Shown: positions 16,244 through 25,132 of the stretch, one piece after another
How positions within the stretch are numbered: position 1 is the stretch's first letter
How the letters are laid out: the number at the start of each line of letters is the position of its first letter
Source of the DNA: UBA1275 sp002323515
GTDB lineage: Bacteria; Bacteroidota; Rhodothermia; Balneolales; Balneolaceae
Assembly: GCA_964007875.1 (NCBI GenBank)
Contig: CAXGAH010000009.1
Coordinates: 1-64,000 of the forward strand
DNA: 64,000 nucleotides
Direction: 5' to 3'
Translations under genes and position numbers: made by a program
Notes under the pieces: model-generated
Databases searched by the model: none
Seen by the model: only the letters and a program-made list of their open reading frames with translations
Told to the model about the DNA's origin: nothing

Positions 16244-17254
16244 TTAAACAGCGCTTACAAAGAAATGCTCTTCCTCGGTATAATTAAGTAAGCGTTCAAG
16301 TATAGGTTCCATAGTGTTGTGCTGCATTAATTCCATTCGGAGTTTCTTGCCATTGCGAATTCCTTTTAGGTATTGACCATAGTGTTTTTTCATTATGATA
16401 ACACCATAACGTTCACCTTGATGTTCGACCGACAACTGAAGCTGTTTAGCGCAGACCTCAAGACGCTCTCGAAGTGGTATGTCAGCAGAATAACTGCCTT
16501 GATCAAGATATGATCGAGTTTGCTTGAAAATCCAAGGATTTCCTATTGCTCCCCGGCCAATCATCACAGCATCTACGCCTGTTTCACTAAATAATTTTGC
16601 AGCCAATTCAGGACTAGCTACATCGCCGTTACCAATAATGGGGATGTGTAATCCAGGGGTATTTTTGAGCTTTTTAAGCCAGTTCCAATCTGCTTCACCT
16701 TTGTATTTTTGGGCTCGTGTTCTGGCATGAACAGTTAAGGCCTTCACTCCAACCGATTGCAGCATAATCGCTACCTCTTGTATACGGATTGAGTTTTCGT
16801 CCCAACCTAAACGTGTTTTGACAGTAACAGGTATGTTATCAACCGCATCAACCACTGTCCCAGCCATACGCTCCATCATGTCTATGTCTTTTAAACATGC
16901 TGCGCCAGCACCTTTTTTGACTACTTTATACACGGGACACCCAAAATTTATATCTACTACATCGGGGTTACTTGCTTCAGCAACTTTAGCAGCACCATAC
17001 ATAGCCTCTTCACGTCCGCCAAAAATTTGAATTCCTAAAGGGCGTTCAGCTTCTTTAAAACTCATTTTATGCAGGGCAATGTCAGAATCGCGGATGAGTG
17101 CTTCGGAGCTGATAAATTCAGTAAAGACCATACTAGCCCCTATATTGCGACAAATTTGCCGAAATGGAGCATCTGAAACATCCTCCATAGGAGCTAAAAA
17201 TAAGGGACGGTCTTGTTTGCCAAGTAGGCTTTCGAAAAAATCTTTATTGCTCAT
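16244..17254 (-). CDS. dusB: tRNA-dihydrouridine synthase (DusB type)
   Basis: A 336-residue FMN-dependent TIM-barrel enzyme that reduces uridines in the tRNA D-loop. The N-terminal Leu-Ala-Pro-Met-Glu-Asp-Val-Ser-Asp-Ala-Pro-Phe-Arg is the family signature. The catalytic cysteine is Cys106 in Asn-Phe-Gly-Cys-Pro-Val, followed by Lys-Lys-Gly-Ala-Gly-Ala-Ala. The FMN-phosphate segments Gly-Asn-Gly-Asp-Val and Met-Ile-Gly-Arg-Gly-Ala-Ile-Gly-Asn-Pro-Trp are present, with the short helical RNA-binding domain at the C-terminus. The subfamily is assigned by motif resemblance; DusA/DusC are less likely. Confidence 0.93.
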   Translation of the reverse strand: MSNKDFFESLLGKQDRPLFLAPMEDVSDAPFRQICRNIGASMVFTEFISSEALIRDSDIALHKMSFKEAERPLGIQIFGGREEAMYGAAKVAEASNPDVVDINFGCPVYKVVKKGAGAACLKDIDMMERMAGTVVDAVDNIPVTVKTRLGWDENSIRIQEVAIMLQSVGVKALTVHARTRAQKYKGEADWNWLKKLKNTPGLHIPIIGNGDVASPELAAKLFSETGVDAVMIGRGAIGNPWIFKQTRSYLDQGSYSADIPLRERLEVCAKQLQLSVEHQGERYGVIIMKKHYGQYLKGIRNGKKLRMELMQHNTMEPILERLLNYTEEEHFFVSAV

Positions 17255-17384
17255 ACTCCTAAGATACGAATATCTACTATTCTATTTGAAGCTTCTCAAT
17301 ATAACTTGGGATTTCTGTTAGTCATTGGACTGTAATACTCCTATATTTTAACCTTATTTAGTACAATAAGTTAAACATACACTC

Positions 17385-18455
17385 ATGGATATATCGAAGA
17401 TTGAAGAGTTACTGGGCGATGAAGCCTCCTACTTGCTAAATCACACCAGTAAAACAGTTACAAAAGATCAATTAATCCAACCTACTCCAGACTATGTAGA
17501 TCAGGTTTGGTATCATTCGGATCGAAACAATAGAGTATTGGGAAACCTACAATGGCTTATGGAATCGGGTCGACTTGGTGGGACAGGATACCTTTCTATA
17601 CTGCCGGTTGATCAAGGAATTGAGCATTCTGCGGGTGCTTCATTTGCAAAAAATCCAGACTATTTTGATCCTGAAAATATTGTAAAGTTAGCCGTTGAAG
17701 CGGGTTGTAATGGAGTAGCATCGACCTTTGGTGCGTTACGTTCCGTTTCTCGAAGGTATGCGCATAAAATCCCTTTTATTGTGAAAATTAATCACAATGA
17801 ACTCCTTACTTATCCTAACACTTTTGATCAAATTATGTTTGGTACAATTGATCAGGCTTATGATATGGGTGCAGCAGCAGTGGGTGCAACGATCTATTTT
17901 GGATCGGAAGAATCCAACCGGCAAATTAAAGAAGTAGCCCAAGCTTTTGCATATGCTCATGAATTAGGTATGGCTACCATACTTTGGTGCTATACCCGTA
18001 ATGACGCATTCAAAGTGGACGGTGTTGACTATCATACCTCAGCTGACTTAACGGGCCAGGCAAATCATATTGGATCAACTATTGGTGCCGATATTGTTAA
18101 ACAAAAGCAACCTACCAATAATGGTGGTTACAAGGCTTTAAATGCGGGTAACTCGTCATATGGTAAATTAGACGAGCGCATTTATTCTGAATTAACATCC
18201 GAGCATCCTATCGATTTAACCCGCTACCAAGTAGTTAACTCGTTTATGGGACGTGCAGGTCTAATCAACTCTGGAGGAGCTTCTGGCTCAAATGATTTTG
18301 CCGATGCGGTTAAAACAGCGGTAATTAATAAACGAGCAGGTGGAATGGGACTTATTAGTGGTCGTAAAGCATTCCAACGTCCTATTGGTGAGGGTGTACA
18401 ACTTCTGAATATGATTCAGGATGTATATCTAAACAAAGAAGTGGATATTGCTTAA
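17385..18455 (+). CDS. fbaB: Class I fructose-bisphosphate aldolase (FbaB/DhnA type)
   Basis: A 356-residue aldolase of the archaeal/DhnA class I family, which splits fructose-1,6-bisphosphate through a Schiff base in glycolysis/gluconeogenesis. Visible are Leu-Pro-Val-Asp-Gln-Gly-Ile-Glu-His (about 71-79), Phe-Ile-Val-Lys-Ile-Asn-His-Asn in the barrel, and the phosphate-binding Gly-Met-Gly-Leu-Ile-Ser-Gly-Arg-Lys near the C-terminus. It is longer at the N-terminus than many DhnA proteins, as in other Bacteroidota versions. Monocistronic, ending at a strong terminator. Confidence 0.94.
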   Translation: MDISKIEELLGDEASYLLNHTSKTVTKDQLIQPTPDYVDQVWYHSDRNNRVLGNLQWLMESGRLGGTGYLSILPVDQGIEHSAGASFAKNPDYFDPENIVKLAVEAGCNGVASTFGALRSVSRRYAHKIPFIVKINHNELLTYPNTFDQIMFGTIDQAYDMGAAAVGATIYFGSEESNRQIKEVAQAFAYAHELGMATILWCYTRNDAFKVDGVDYHTSADLTGQANHIGSTIGADIVKQKQPTNNGGYKALNAGNSSYGKLDERIYSELTSEHPIDLTRYQVVNSFMGRAGLINSGGASGSNDFADAVKTAVINKRAGGMGLISGRKAFQRPIGEGVQLLNMIQDVYLNKEVDIA

Positions 18456-18525
18456 AAGTAAATTCACCTAAACAGAGTGCATGTGAATTTGGGTGGACAA
18501 CCTAATTCACAAAGCTATTTTTTTT

Positions 18526-18558
18526 AGCCTTGTAGAGTTTCCTGCAAGGCTTTTTTTT
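18526..18558 (+). terminator. Intrinsic terminator of fbaB
   Basis: A 10-bp stem (18526-18535 with 18542-18551, one G-T pair), 6-base loop and an eight-T tail. The next gene starts 11 bases after the tail. Confidence 0.88.
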
Positions 18559-18568
18559 ATACTATAGT

Positions 18569-19609
18569 ATGAGTCAAATAAAGCAAAATGTAGATAGTCC
18601 AAAACAGATAATCTCTAAAAAATATCTGTTTTTTTCTATTTCCCTGAGTCTTTTGACAATGGCTGGAGTCATTTGGTACACATATACCCCCGGCATTCTA
18701 GCGTATTTAGCACCCAAAAGACTTCCCGGGCTAGGCATTGCTTTGGTGGTTTCATTCTTGAGGGTATGGTTTTCTGCAGCAAAAATTCGCTTTTTATCTG
18801 CGGGAGTTATTAGTTGGTTAGGAGCATTTAGGGTGCAATTGAGCTGGGACTTTACTTCAGCAGTTACCCCCTCTACCATAGGTGGTGCCCCTATGGCAAC
18901 CTATGCTATGACTAAAGAAGGACTACGATTAGGTGAGTCTACTGCGATCATATTATATAGTGTATTATTGGATCAAATCTGGTTTGCCATCGCTATCCCA
19001 ATCTTACTTGTGGCCGGTATCTATATGGATGTAGTTCCGCCATCGGTGGGTTTTCTGGGTGAAGCATCTATGCTTATTCTGTATGTTTCTTTGCTTTCAT
19101 ACGCTGGGGTACTCGCATATGGAGTTTTAATTAAACCATCAGCTATTTCAAAAATTATCAAGTGGTTTGCAAAATTACCATTCCTTCGGAAACACAGGGG
19201 TAAAATACATTCTGAAGCACAAAACCTTGAACAATATGCCTATCAGCTCAAAGCCAAGCCGTTTTGTTTTCTTTTACAAGCTTTTTTTTACTCTACTATG
19301 TCATGGCTAGCTAGAGTTGCACTTGCACCTATTGTAATACTAAGTTTGTTGCCAGCACCAGAACTGCTTTCAGTATTACGAAGCTTGGCGATGAATCTAG
19401 CTTTTTTGGTAGTACCAACTCCTGGTGGTAGCGGTGGAGTTGAAGGACTCTTTGTTTTATTTCAAGGTCCACTAATTTCAAGGGAAGCCTTTATTGGTCT
19501 TGCATTATTTCTATGGCGTATAATTAGCTATTATATTACCATTGCGATGGGAATGATGGCTACTACATGGTATGTAAACCAGGAAGTGCATGAATATAAA
19601 AGTAACTAA
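18569..19609 (+). CDS. Lysylphosphatidylglycerol synthase TM-domain/UPF0104 flippase-like membrane protein
   Basis: A 346-residue integral membrane protein with about eight hydrophobic segments. It resembles the AglD/UPF0104 group related to the transmembrane half of MprF. The family-typical motifs are Thr-Pro-Ser-Thr-Ile-Gly-Gly-Ala-Pro in the N-terminal half and Thr-Pro-Gly-Gly-Ser-Gly-Gly-Val-Glu-Gly near residue 285. No lysyltransferase domain is attached. Related proteins are proposed to move lipids or lipid-linked glycans across membranes; substrate unknown. The start is the ATG just behind the fbaB terminator. Confidence 0.85.
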   Translation: MSQIKQNVDSPKQIISKKYLFFSISLSLLTMAGVIWYTYTPGILAYLAPKRLPGLGIALVVSFLRVWFSAAKIRFLSAGVISWLGAFRVQLSWDFTSAVTPSTIGGAPMATYAMTKEGLRLGESTAIILYSVLLDQIWFAIAIPILLVAGIYMDVVPPSVGFLGEASMLILYVSLLSYAGVLAYGVLIKPSAISKIIKWFAKLPFLRKHRGKIHSEAQNLEQYAYQLKAKPFCFLLQAFFYSTMSWLARVALAPIVILSLLPAPELLSVLRSLAMNLAFLVVPTPGGSGGVEGLFVLFQGPLISREAFIGLALFLWRIISYYITIAMGMMATTWYVNQEVHEYKSN

Positions 19610-19712
19610 GAATAATTAGTTTAGGTGTTGAAACTCTTTATCATTGTAGACGAACATACTCAAGCTATCTGACTAAGGAAAAATTGAATACATCACTATT
19701 CTATTATTGTTT

Positions 19713-21074
19713 ATGGCTAAATCGAATCAAATTTTTGTATGCACCTCATGTGGACATGAATCGCCCAAGTGGCTAGGAAGTTGTCCAGGGTGTAAAGAGT
19801 GGAATAGTTTCATCGAGCAAGAAAAAATAACGGGTTCAACTAAGCCGCACAAAGCTAAAATCGCAGGCTTAGAGCCAGAACAAGTACCTAAACCCCAAAC
19901 GCTCAATGAGATTACGGCTACCAAGGCATCTCGATTTCAAACGGGAATTACTGAATTTGATAGGGTGTTGGGTGGAGGATGTATGAGAGGATCCTATGTG
20001 CTCATTGGTGGAGCTCCTGGGGTTGGTAAAAGTACACTCACTCTTCAAATAGCTAAGGCCGAACCAAACTTGTCTATTTTATATTGTGCTGGTGAAGAAT
20101 CTGTCTTGCAGATTAAACATCGAGCCAAACGCATTGGGGTCATCTCTGAAAAACTCTGGTTAACCAACGAGACACGTATCGAATCCATCATTGAGCAGGC
20201 ACAAAAGTTGCAACCTGATTTACTCATAGTTGATTCTATTCAAACTGTTTACAGAGATCAGTTAAGTAGCATGCCAGGCAGTGTTGCTCAGGTAAAAGAG
20301 TGCGCTGCTTTGCTTCAACAATTGGCCAAAAAATCCAGTTTATCAATTATGATAATTGGCCACATTACTAAAGAAGGGGATATCGCAGGTCCTCGGGTGT
20401 TAGAACACATGGTAGATACTGTGCTTAGTTTTGAAGGGGACGATCATTATACCTATCGTTTGTTACGAAGTATAAAAAATAGATTTGGGCCAGCTCATGA
20501 GGTAGGGGTTTTCGAGATGAAGCACGATGGCTTGGATCAGGTTCCCAATCCTTCTGCCTATTTTTTAGCAGAACGAAATCAAGAAGTGTCTGGCAGTGCT
20601 ATTGGTTGTATAATGGAGGGAAGCCGACCTATATTGGTTGAACTTCAAGCATTAGTTAGTCCTAGTGCCTATGGGACTCCACAGCGCACCGTTAACGGGA
20701 TGGATCGCAACCGTGTCTTGCTACTTTTGGCCGTTTTAGAAAAACGTACTGGGTTTAAATTTTCGGATAAAGATGTATATGTTAATGTCGCTGGTGGTTT
20801 AAAAATAAAAGATCCTGCAGCCGATCTTGCACTTTGTGTGGCTTTGGTATCATCCCTATTGGATATAGCTTTGGATAATAATCAACTTTGGTTGGGTGAA
20901 ATAGGATTAGGCGGGGAACTAAGGCGGGTTAGCCAATTGGAAAGGCGCATTAAAGAAGCTGAAAAACTAGGGTATATTCATAGTTGGGCTAAGGACCAAC
21001 ATCACTCAAACAACAAGCCTTCACACCTAAAGGATATACTAAATAGTTTTGGGCAAAAAAAAAGCCCTAGATAA
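19713..21074 (+). CDS. radA: DNA repair protein RadA/Sms
   Basis: A RadA branch-migration ATPase acting in recombination. The start is set at the ATG at 19713 (453 residues), giving the typical Met-Ala-Lys-Ser opening, rather than an in-frame TTG two codons earlier. A zinc finger is formed by Cys10, Cys13, Cys24 and Cys27. Walker A is Gly-Gly-Ala-Pro-Gly-Val-Gly-Lys-Ser-Thr near 99-108. The RadA-specific Lys-Asn-Arg-Phe-Gly is near 254-258. A Lon-like C-terminal domain (Gly-Gly-Leu-Lys-Ile-Lys-Asp-Pro-Ala-Ala-Asp) completes the protein. Its last codons, an A-rich stretch plus Ser-Pro-Arg, double as part of the rpsU terminator on the other strand. Confidence 0.97.
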   Translation: MAKSNQIFVCTSCGHESPKWLGSCPGCKEWNSFIEQEKITGSTKPHKAKIAGLEPEQVPKPQTLNEITATKASRFQTGITEFDRVLGGGCMRGSYVLIGGAPGVGKSTLTLQIAKAEPNLSILYCAGEESVLQIKHRAKRIGVISEKLWLTNETRIESIIEQAQKLQPDLLIVDSIQTVYRDQLSSMPGSVAQVKECAALLQQLAKKSSLSIMIIGHITKEGDIAGPRVLEHMVDTVLSFEGDDHYTYRLLRSIKNRFGPAHEVGVFEMKHDGLDQVPNPSAYFLAERNQEVSGSAIGCIMEGSRPILVELQALVSPSAYGTPQRTVNGMDRNRVLLLLAVLEKRTGFKFSDKDVYVNVAGGLKIKDPAADLALCVALVSSLLDIALDNNQLWLGEIGLGGELRRVSQLERRIKEAEKLGYIHSWAKDQHHSNNKPSHLKDILNSFGQKKSPR

Positions 21075-21084
21075 ACCAGGGCTT
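21055..21084 (-). terminator. Intrinsic terminator of rpsU, overlapping the end of radA
   Basis: The core stem pairs 21062-21068 with 21078-21084 (plus one pair inside a mismatch). On the minus strand it is followed by a nine-T run (21063-21055). The T run and one stem arm lie inside the radA reading frame, which stops at 21074. Confidence 0.85.
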
Positions 21085-21110
21085 CTATGTGATAACAATC
21101 TTGAGAGAAA

Positions 21111-21305
21111 CTAGAAGTTTTCTCGTTGACGTCGACGCTGCTCACGGACGGCTTTTTTCATGGCTTCCCGTCGTTCAATAGATGGTTTTGTGAACTGTTG
21201 ACGATCCTTAAATTCATTAAGAATACGAGAACGAGTCACCATCTTTTTGAAACGATTAATCGCGCGTTCAACGCTTTCGTTGTCTTTAACTTCAACGCCT
21301 AGCAT
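21111..21305 (-). CDS. rpsU: 30S ribosomal protein S21
   Basis: A 64-residue basic protein bS21 of the small subunit. It shows the family pattern Met-x-Gly-Val-x-Val-Lys-Asp-Asn-Glu-Ser-Val-Glu-Arg-Ala-Ile and an Arg-rich C-terminal helix (Arg-Glu-Gln-Arg-Arg-Arg-Gln-Arg). The length is normal. It is transcribed alone on the minus strand, convergent with radA, and ends at a terminator that uses radA codons. Confidence 0.97.
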   Translation of the reverse strand: MLGVEVKDNESVERAINRFKKMVTRSRILNEFKDRQQFTKPSIERREAMKKAVREQRRRQRENF

Positions 21306-21451
21306 TGAGCCTCACTTCCTTTCATTGTATTATTTCTCAATATTGAGAGATTTAAATATATGGTTTTTTTCTTCTAGATAAAAAATAGTTCTATGTGGAA
21401 ATAACGAAAGGAAACCCTACGAAAACAGAAATCACAGACAGCAATAGACCA

Positions 21452-22270
21452 TTAGATGTGATTTAAAATCCATTTTTTATCTAACCAATGAGGATTTAAC
21501 CCCAAACCAAATAAAGCATAATCATATTTGGAAGGGTCAAGTGGGTCTAGTAATAGAAGTTGCTCTTGTAATTCTTCCACCGCCTTCCAGTCATTTTGAT
21601 TTCGGGTAATTAGACCAAGTTTTCTGCTTTGTCTAGCCACATGAACATCTAATGGGATATAAATTTGGGAAGGCGGCATAAAGTTCATACTTCCCACGTC
21701 TACTGGGCCCCCTCTAATTGTCCAGCGTAGATACATATAGAGCCGTTTGCATGAGCCCCCTTTTTCAGGATTAGAAATGTGCCTACGGGTTCGAGCTGGT
21801 ATTTCAGGAAAAAAACTGAAAAATTCTTCGTGGAAGACTCCCATTAACGGACGATTTTTCGCTTTCGAAATAGTCAAACAATTTGTCCAAAAGGCCTCAA
21901 AGGTGGTAAAGTGAATAAGGATTTGTTGCATGGTTTTGATTAACCAATACATATCCTCGGAATTAAAGGTTCTATGTTTAAAGCCCGTTAATCTACGCGC
22001 ATCTGATTCCGTAAAATTACCCATAAAATCTAGTGGTCTATACGCCATTCTCGACAGTAAATCATCCACCTTTGTAATGACGATAGAGCGCTTACCCCAT
22101 GCCATTGTAGCCGCGAAAAAACCAGCTACATTTATTTCTTCTGCATCTTCAAAAGCATGTAAAAATTGAATAGGATCATCTTCTATATACGCTGGAACCT
22201 CCATTCTCGATACCCATTGGTCTAAAACAGGCTTAAGCTGCAATAGGTATTTTTTTGATCGTTTACGCAA
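21452..22270 (-). CDS. TIGR02757 (DUF2400) family protein
   Basis: A 272-residue protein of the TIGR02757/DUF2400 family, common in Bacteroidota and without an established role. Visible conserved segments are Asp-Asp-Pro-Ile-Gln-Phe-Leu-His, Ala-Gly-Phe-Phe-Ala-Ala-Thr-Met-Ala-Trp-Gly, the Lys-Gly-Gly-Ser-Cys-Lys-Arg-Leu segment, Leu-Arg-Trp and Pro-Leu-Asp-Val-His-Val-Ala-Arg. The family resembles helix-hairpin-helix DNA glycosylases in places. The likely start is the TTG at 22270, which overlaps the mutY stop by eight bases and suggests translational coupling. The first ATG (22204) would remove conserved N-terminal residues. Linkage to mutY fits a DNA-repair role (inference). Confidence 0.85.
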   Translation of the reverse strand: MRKRSKKYLLQLKPVLDQWVSRMEVPAYIEDDPIQFLHAFEDAEEINVAGFFAATMAWGKRSIVITKVDDLLSRMAYRPLDFMGNFTESDARRLTGFKHRTFNSEDMYWLIKTMQQILIHFTTFEAFWTNCLTISKAKNRPLMGVFHEEFFSFFPEIPARTRRHISNPEKGGSCKRLYMYLRWTIRGGPVDVGSMNFMPPSQIYIPLDVHVARQSRKLGLITRNQNDWKAVEELQEQLLLLDPLDPSKYDYALFGLGLNPHWLDKKWILNHI

Positions 22271-23372
22271 ATCGCTTTATTAGGGCAAGAGTTAAGGTCT
22301 TATTTGCCTTTGGGAAGGGGTAATTTTTTAAATCCTGAATTGAAACCCACTTAATTTGTTCACTTGTTTTGGCTGTTGGGGTTTGCCGTGTTTTGGTTGG
22401 CTTCAAAACACAAAGAAAAGCGCTCAGAGTTATAGTAAAGTGTGAATAGGCATGTTTTAAGCTCATAAACTCTTCTATTACACTGATTTCTATACCTAAC
22501 TCTTCTTGAATTTCTCTATGCAGTGCCTCTATGCTGGTTTCGTTACTTTCTTGTTTTCCACCGGGGAATTCCCATAAACTACCTAGCATAACATGTTCAG
22601 GTCGTTGGGCAATTAGCACCTCTTCTTGATCATTTATGATAATAGCTACCGAAATTTCTTGATGAGGTCGCTTTGCTTTTTTTGAAGTGTATGGTATTTG
22701 CTCGGTCTTGGCCGTTCGGTACGCGATGCATTTTGAAGCGAGAGGGCAGGTTTCGCAAGATGGTTTGTTAGGGTTGCATACCGTAGAGCCTAATTCCATC
22801 ATGGCTTGATTGAAGTCGGCGGGTGGTTGTCCTTTTATCCATTTATCTACTTCTTGCTGAACTAGTTTTCGGGTACCTGTTTTTCGGGTGTCCTGTTCAA
22901 TCCCGCAAAATCGCGTAACGGTTCGGATCACATTTCCATCCATCACCGCATATTCTAATCCAAAGGCAATACTTGCAATAGCTGCTGCAGTATAAGGTCC
23001 TATTCCTGGGAGTGATAGCAGCTCTTTATATTCCTTAGGAAATGAACCCGAATAGTCATCTGCCACTATCTTGGCTGTTTTGTGAATATTTCTTGCCCGA
23101 CTATAATATCCAAGTCCTTCCCACTGTTTTAAAACCTGTTGAATTGACGCCGCAGCTAAGTCATGAACACTTGGAAAGGCCGTCATAAATCGATTAAAAA
23201 AAGGAAGTGCTTGATTTACTCTGGTTTGTTGCAACATTATTTCTGAGATCCAAATAGCATAAGGGTCTTTGGAATCTCGCCACGGCATACTTCTTTTGTT
23301 GTTGTCAAACCACGATAATAGGCATTCGGCACAATTAGAGTCGAAAAGGGTATCCATTTCGGATTTAGTCAT
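22263..23372 (-). CDS. mutY: A/G-specific adenine glycosylase
   Basis: MutY removes adenine mispaired with 8-oxoguanine. In order it shows Ser-Glu-Ile-Met-Leu-Gln-Gln-Thr-Arg-Val with the catalytic Glu, the helix-hairpin-helix Leu-Pro-Gly-Ile-Gly-Pro-Tyr-Thr, Asp-Gly-Asn-Val with the catalytic Asp, and a [4Fe-4S] cluster loop of four Cys (spacing 6, 2, 5; about residues 197-214). The C-terminal NUDIX-like 8-oxoG recognition domain has the segment Gly-Gly-Lys-Gln-Glu-Ser then Arg-Glu-Ile-Gln-Glu-Glu-Leu. The length of 369 is typical. It is the middle gene of a three-gene operon, 8 bases after the upstream gene and overlapping the next. Confidence 0.97.
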   Translation of the reverse strand: MTKSEMDTLFDSNCAECLLSWFDNNKRSMPWRDSKDPYAIWISEIMLQQTRVNQALPFFNRFMTAFPSVHDLAAASIQQVLKQWEGLGYYSRARNIHKTAKIVADDYSGSFPKEYKELLSLPGIGPYTAAAIASIAFGLEYAVMDGNVIRTVTRFCGIEQDTRKTGTRKLVQQEVDKWIKGQPPADFNQAMMELGSTVCNPNKPSCETCPLASKCIAYRTAKTEQIPYTSKKAKRPHQEISVAIIINDQEEVLIAQRPEHVMLGSLWEFPGGKQESNETSIEALHREIQEELGIEISVIEEFMSLKHAYSHFTITLSAFLCVLKPTKTRQTPTAKTSEQIKWVSIQDLKNYPFPKANKTLTLALIKRFA

Positions 23373-23380
23373 GCTTCTGT

Positions 23381-24949
23381 CTAATTGTTATCCATTTGCA
23401 AATCGATTACCTTTAACTCTACCTCAACCGAGCTAGCAGCCCCTAAGGCATCGGTTGCTATTACTTTGAATCGGTGAACGCCCAAATCTTTCTCACCCGG
23501 AGTCCAAGTGAGTTGCCCACTTTTTTCATTTAAGCGTGCACCCTCCGGTAGATCAACTCCTAAAAAGCGAATCAATGATTCTTGACTATGCTTAGCTTCT
23601 AGATCTATAGCTGTATAGTTAACCGAATAGGGATCTCCCATAATTAATGTACTGGTACGAATAGGGCTTATTCTAGGAGGATTATTAAAACTGGTGATGT
23701 CTATTTGTATAAAGGTACTATCCAGCAACCCTGTAGAACTTTGAGCTATGATTTGCAATCGATGAATACCGATTTGATTGAATTGGGGCTGCCAAAATAT
23801 TCCCTGGCCTTTGACCTTCATTCCACTAGGGGCTCCTTTAACACTAAATCTAAGTGCTTCAGTTGGCCAATCCTCTGAGACTTGTATTCCAAAAAGAATA
23901 GGATTTGGGTAGGGTACTATTTTAGGTTCATAGGGTAGGAGTGTGATTGAATTTGGTAGTGGTTTTGTATCTGCTGATTGAGACACCTCACTTCGTTCAA
24001 AGCCAACATTCACTTTTCCAATAGCACCAAATTCATGAAGCCATAATTGATCTTTACTTCCTGTCAACTTGTATTGAGCCCCAGTATCCTTCTTCCAACG
24101 GGTTACTTCATTATTATGTAACAGCCAAATTTCTTTCTTAGAGCTTTCAATGAAATAGGTGTCTTGGTATTTAATAACATCCACTATAGCAGTACCAATA
24201 TCAGTTAATCGTGAGCTAGAGCCATTTTCGCCAATCCGAAAAAGAACCCCTGCTTCACTACTCCCAAACAATTCATTATCAACCAAGTGCAAATGAACAA
24301 TAGCTTGGTTAATGTCAATGGAACTAACCCATTCTAGGGTATCCTGATCCACCGTCCACGAAAAATTATGAACTTTAGCAGGGCTGAGTACAAAGAGTTG
24401 TTGGGAGCGAGGAGTACTTAATACGTCCAGCACCGTTTCTCTTTGGAGTAATTCATTGGCAATGAATTCAACAGGAGAATCAAAAGCTTCAGGACTTTGT
24501 AATCCTAACACCCCTAAACCCTCGTCTCCTAATGCTAGGTACACATGGTCACGAAGTCGGGCTACCCCCCTTGGCTCTGTGGATAAATAGGTGGATGAAT
24601 ACACCCCCAACACAGAGGTAGGCTCTAAAACAGTCAATCGTGTTCCGTTGCCAAATAAATAGGCAAAGCGAATATCCGAAGTAATTTTACTGCCACGTCG
24701 CTGCATCCCACTATTGGTATATAACCATTGTGTATTATCATTGGTAACTCTAAAAACAGCTAATCCTACCTGCTCTGAGAGAACATATAAATGGCTTGGA
24801 CTTGAAGCGATATCTAACACATTTTCTATATTCATCGAAGAGGTAAACCAAAGGCCTTCGACTGTAGCCTGCGCTAGTAAATTCGGCTGGCTAAGAATGA
24901 ATAATGATAAAATTATAGAGTAGATTATGTTTGTTTTCTCGACTTTCAT
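23381..24949 (-). CDS. Secreted beta-propeller plus Ig-like (putative Ig/cadherin-like) protein
   Basis: A 522-residue exported protein. The ATG at 24949 starts a normal signal peptide ending Leu-Leu-Ala-Gln-Ala; more upstream in-frame starts would bury this in a 45-residue extension. Residues about 25-340 contain repeated hydrophobic strand blocks of the LVIVD/propeller kind (for example Val-Leu-Asp-Ile-Ala, Gly-Val-Ala-Arg-Leu, Gly-Val-Leu-Gly-Leu). Residues about 350-520 hold two Ig-like domains with the putative-Ig hallmark Leu-Thr-Trp-Thr-Pro and Ile-Phe-Trp-Gln-Pro. There is no type IX sorting domain; the C-terminus ends in the last Ig strand. Its position ahead of mutY is probably only operon sharing. 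Function unknown. Confidence 0.75.
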   Translation of the reverse strand: MKVEKTNIIYSIILSLFILSQPNLLAQATVEGLWFTSSMNIENVLDIASSPSHLYVLSEQVGLAVFRVTNDNTQWLYTNSGMQRRGSKITSDIRFAYLFGNGTRLTVLEPTSVLGVYSSTYLSTEPRGVARLRDHVYLALGDEGLGVLGLQSPEAFDSPVEFIANELLQRETVLDVLSTPRSQQLFVLSPAKVHNFSWTVDQDTLEWVSSIDINQAIVHLHLVDNELFGSSEAGVLFRIGENGSSSRLTDIGTAIVDVIKYQDTYFIESSKKEIWLLHNNEVTRWKKDTGAQYKLTGSKDQLWLHEFGAIGKVNVGFERSEVSQSADTKPLPNSITLLPYEPKIVPYPNPILFGIQVSEDWPTEALRFSVKGAPSGMKVKGQGIFWQPQFNQIGIHRLQIIAQSSTGLLDSTFIQIDITSFNNPPRISPIRTSTLIMGDPYSVNYTAIDLEAKHSQESLIRFLGVDLPEGARLNEKSGQLTWTPGEKDLGVHRFKVIATDALGAASSVEVELKVIDLQMDNN

Positions 24950-25132
24950 TGAAAATGCATGGGTTGATTTCGATTGTCTGATGCTAACAAATGGAAACTT
25001 GAAAATGTATGTGAAGCTACGCTTGACTAGCTTAAATCTACTACCATTCAGTCTCGCGCTTAGCATGTTTTCAACTAGCATCAATTAGCAACAATAGAAC
25101 CTGCCTAAAAGTACGATTCTTTTACTATTTAA

